DNA of 64,000 bases from Rhodamnia argentea (lineage: Eukaryota > Streptophyta > Magnoliopsida > Myrtales > Myrtaceae), in assembly GCF_020921035.1 (NCBI RefSeq), contig NC_063154.1, forward strand, positions 2,728,001 through 2,792,000. Reading direction: 5' to 3'. Both the position numbers and the translations under genes were made by a program. Below, in pieces: positions 61,013-64,000 of this stretch. Each line of letters begins with the position of its first letter. The first letter of the stretch is position 1. The notes beneath the pieces are model-generated. The model was not told the origin of the DNA. It did not search any database and was given only the letters and a program-made list of their open reading frames with translations.

Positions 61013-64000
61013 TGATTTCTCCAGATTGATATATCGCTCTTCTTGATTATTCACCTTCTATGTGAATGTCTTTATTTTAAGAATTAGAATATTGTGTATT
61101 AGGAAATCACTCCTTTCTAATTTCATGTATTCTTTCTTTAATCTGCTAGACTTCTGTATTATAAATAGGAGTGTATCCATACAGTTTGAAATGTGTGAAG
61201 AGAAATAATACACTACCTCCTATTTCCCACTTGTTCTTTCCTTTCTCTTCTCTAATATTTTAACATGGTATCAGAGCTCTTCACTGCAAAAGCAAACATA
61301 GTCTCTTGATATATTTATGTTTTTTCTTTTCCTTGAAATCTCCATGGAAAAATTACCAATCTCGGCCCCTCAATCCCACACCATTACCCTCCTAGACACC
61401 GGAGTAAAGCTTAATGGTGATAACTATGTTGTATGGAAAGCAAGACTGCTTCCACTTCTCCGGGCAAATAAACTTCTGCCCATTGTTGAAGGTATCTCTC
61501 CTTGTCCTCCAACTCATATCACACAAACAAGTGCTGATGGAACTACCACGGTTGTTCCGAATTCTGCTTATGAAGAATGGTCAGTACATGATCAAGTAGC
61601 GCCGGCATGGATTCTCAACACCTCGACCGACGCAATTGTCGGACAGCTCTCAACATTCACCTCTTCGGCAGATGCATGGCGATTCATAGCCACATCCTAT
61701 GCAGCGCGAAATCATGCTTGAGCAGCTCAACTACGGATGCGATTACAAACTCTTCGTAAAGGTAACCAAACGGTTACAGAATTTCTTCAACAAGCGACGA
61801 CCATTGTAGATCAACTCTCCTCCATTGGTGAAGTTATCTCTCCTCAAGAATACCAAACCCATGTGTTTCGTGGGTTAGGTGCGGAATATCAGAGTCTTGC
61901 GGTCTCTATTTCGGTTCAATGTCGGTATCAAGACATGACCCGTGAGACACTCCATGGTTTACTTTTATCTCATGAGGCTCGACTTGAACTCATGGAACCC
62001 TCGATGCAAGGTCCGGCTGCATTTATAGGGAAGGCTGAAAATGTCTTTCCTTCAAACTCATCTCAATCTCCACAAACCGGTACGAACTGTTTCTATAGAT
62101 CTAATTCTCATCAATTCTCTAGGCCTATGAGAATAACACACGTGGTCTTGGGCCACAAAATGCAAGCGGATTCTCAAACATTCGCAATCCTAGGCGTGGC
62201 AATGGTGATAATAGATGTCAAATTTGCAATAAATTTGGCCACAGAGCTAATGTTTGTAGGGAAAGATATATGCAACAGCAACTTGAGCAATCCCATACAT
62301 CACCACAGCTCAATTTGGCGGAAATTCTTCCTCCGCCGTCTGTTTTCTCCTCGTAGTCATGGCACCCAGATTCGGGTGCTACCCATCACATGACAAACAA
62401 TATCTCTCAGCTGTCTAATGTTCAGCCCTATCCCGGTAATACTCATGTGACCATAGGTAATGGATCTAGCTTGCCCATCACTCATACAGGTAGCTATATT
62501 ACCCCAATTTTTCGTATGTCCGATGTCTTAGTTGTTCCTTCTATCAAAAAGAATTTCCGGTCAGTTCGTCAATTCTTTGAAGAAAAAAATTGTGATTTCA
62601 TATTCTCACCTACTTCTTTTATTGTGAAGTGTCGCCATTCGGGGAGAATCATACTTCGAGGAGATCTTGATCATGGCCTTTACTCCACTTTCACGTATTC
62701 AGCCTGGACTTCTTCGCCAGCACTTGCTTTTCCAGCGTATAAGATAGATTCCATTCATAAATGGCATTTCCGTCTGGGTCATGCGTCCTACAACACAGTT
62801 AGTCGAGTATTAAATAAATCTAGAGTATCTGTTTCTCCTTGTCCTGCATGTCTCTCTAGCAAGAGTCACAGTCATGTTCATCCACTTTCCACAAATAAAT
62901 CTTCAGCCCCCTTACAACTAGTCCATTTTGATGTATGGGGATCGGCTCCTGTAACGTCTTTTTTGAACAATCGTTATTATATATGCTTTACCGATGATTT
63001 TTCTCGGTTTTCTTGGATATATCTCTTTGAATCCCGTGATCAATTTCTTTCTATCGTCATCACATTTTTAAATTTGGTGGAAAATCAACTTAACACTACG
63101 GTGAAAGCTATTCAAAGTGATAATGCAGGGGAGTTTTAGTCTGCTCCTTTCCGCAAACTCTTGCAAGATCGAGGAATCCACCACCGTACCTCTTGTCCGA
63201 GACTTCATCACCAAAATGGCACTGCTGAAAGAAAGCATCGACACGTTGTAGAGATGGGATTGTCGATGCTCCATCATGCCTAAGTTCCAACTCACTTTTG
63301 GGATCTTGCATTCGAGAGTGCTGTTCATATCATTAACAAGCTACCTTCAGTAGTTCTCAACCATAAGTCACCTTGGGAGGTTCTCTACCACATTAAACCC
63401 TCAATTCATCACTTGCGAGTCTTTGGGTGTGCGCTTTATCCAAACCTTCGACCTTATGCAAAGAACAAGCTAGAACATCGATCTCATTGCTGCATTTTTT
63501 TGGGTTATCCTCCTAGCTTCCGTGGTTATCGATGCTACTCTCTCAAAGATAATCGGTTCTATATTACTATTGATGCTATTTTTGATGAAGACTTATTTCC
63601 TTTTATTTATGCTGCATCATCAGTTCATGTTGGCCCCTCTCGTGTTTCATCAACAGATTCAAAATTTTATGCTCAACCAGGTGGCATTTCTGCTCCCGCC
63701 AGTCCACTTATGGCCTCTGCAAATCAAAATCATTCTACCTCCATTTTGCAGGACTCCTCTACTGAATCAATAGCAGCACATGTTGTGTCACCATCAACAG
63801 AGAATGTTTCACCTAATTCCACAAGTTCTACTGCATGCTTTACTAATCAATATAATTCCTCTACTGATCAAACAATCAGCCTCTCAACTCAGTCAGAACC
63901 ATCTCCTGGTTTGCCCGCGGCTCCTACACACCTCATGGTCATGCGGCTTCGAGACGGTACTTTGACCCGACATCATCTCACTAAGGACCACACATACGCT
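61013..64000 (+). mobile_element. Ty1/copia LTR retrotransposon, 5' part, broken
   Basis: The 5' LTR is short (start near 61013 is uncertain; ends 61265 with a TATA-like TATAAATA near 61160). A primer-binding site TGGTATCAGAGC (61266-61277) is complementary to initiator tRNA-Met. Then come a gag-like region (about 61341-62350, with LNGDNYVVWKARL as in copia UBN2-type gag), a pre-integrase zone (about 62700-62900, with WHFRLGHAS) and an integrase core (about 62910-63450). The element runs past the window end, so reverse transcriptase, RNase H and the 3' LTR are not seen. It is a fossil: the coding region is interrupted in roughly five or more places. Age cannot be measured without the second LTR, but the readable frames suggest moderate age. 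Confidence 0.9.

Overview
This is a plant nuclear window, most likely from a woody eudicot. The genes have short exons with canonical GT/AG introns, and the families are land-plant specific: a PRONE-type RopGEF, DA1-related, TCX/CPP, MEE60-like, an eight-cysteine lipid-transfer protein, and the kinase part of P5CS. A tRNA-derived Au-type SINE, many small inverted-repeat transposons and a Ty1/copia element complete the picture. The repeat style (GC-rich GGCCGGC-type cores inside AT-rich TIR elements) reminds me of Myrtaceae, but that is inference.

Layout: 1-1.4 kb, an intronless class I small heat shock protein gene. 5.1-8.2 kb, a seven-exon RopGEF, followed by a tRNA-Pro(AGG) on the minus strand. 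9.0-9.8 kb, an MEE60-like membrane protein. 11.4-12.1 kb, a lipid-transfer-like gene whose true C-terminus lies on a 17-nt exon. 12.6-16.1 kb, a large inverted repeat built around transposon ends, with a MITE nested in one arm. 16.5-16.9 kb, a two-exon gene on the minus strand for a 79-residue secreted cysteine-rich peptide. 17-27 kb, a gene-poor stretch of tandem duplications and nested MITEs. 27.8-32.2 kb, a mitochondrial carrier. 33.3-37.1 kb (minus), a DA1-related LIM peptidase of the DAR2 type. 37.9-39.4 kb, a 1.4-kb foldback palindrome. 42.5-46 kb, a TCX/TSO1-like CXC-domain gene, flanked by two diverged copies of a roughly 1-kb segment, with a SINE at 41.4 kb. 49.8-53.9 kb, a YIP1-family gene carrying an Au SINE and a MITE in its last intron. 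54.8-55.8 kb, a four-copy tandem repeat. 56.3-58.7 kb, the glutamate-5-kinase half of P5CS; no reductase-half exon is visible after it. 59.9-60.9 kb, a second copy of the last YIP exon with its 3' flank. 61.0 kb to the end, the 5' part of a broken Ty1/copia element.

The genes do not form a pathway; they are ordinary neighbours on a plant chromosome. The most unusual material is structural: the kinase-only P5CS between two copies of the YIP tail, a chimeric MITE marking a duplication breakpoint, a duplicated start-codon segment inside a DAR2 intron, the long palindromes, and a small cysteine-rich peptide gene whose second exon is hidden in a short reading frame.
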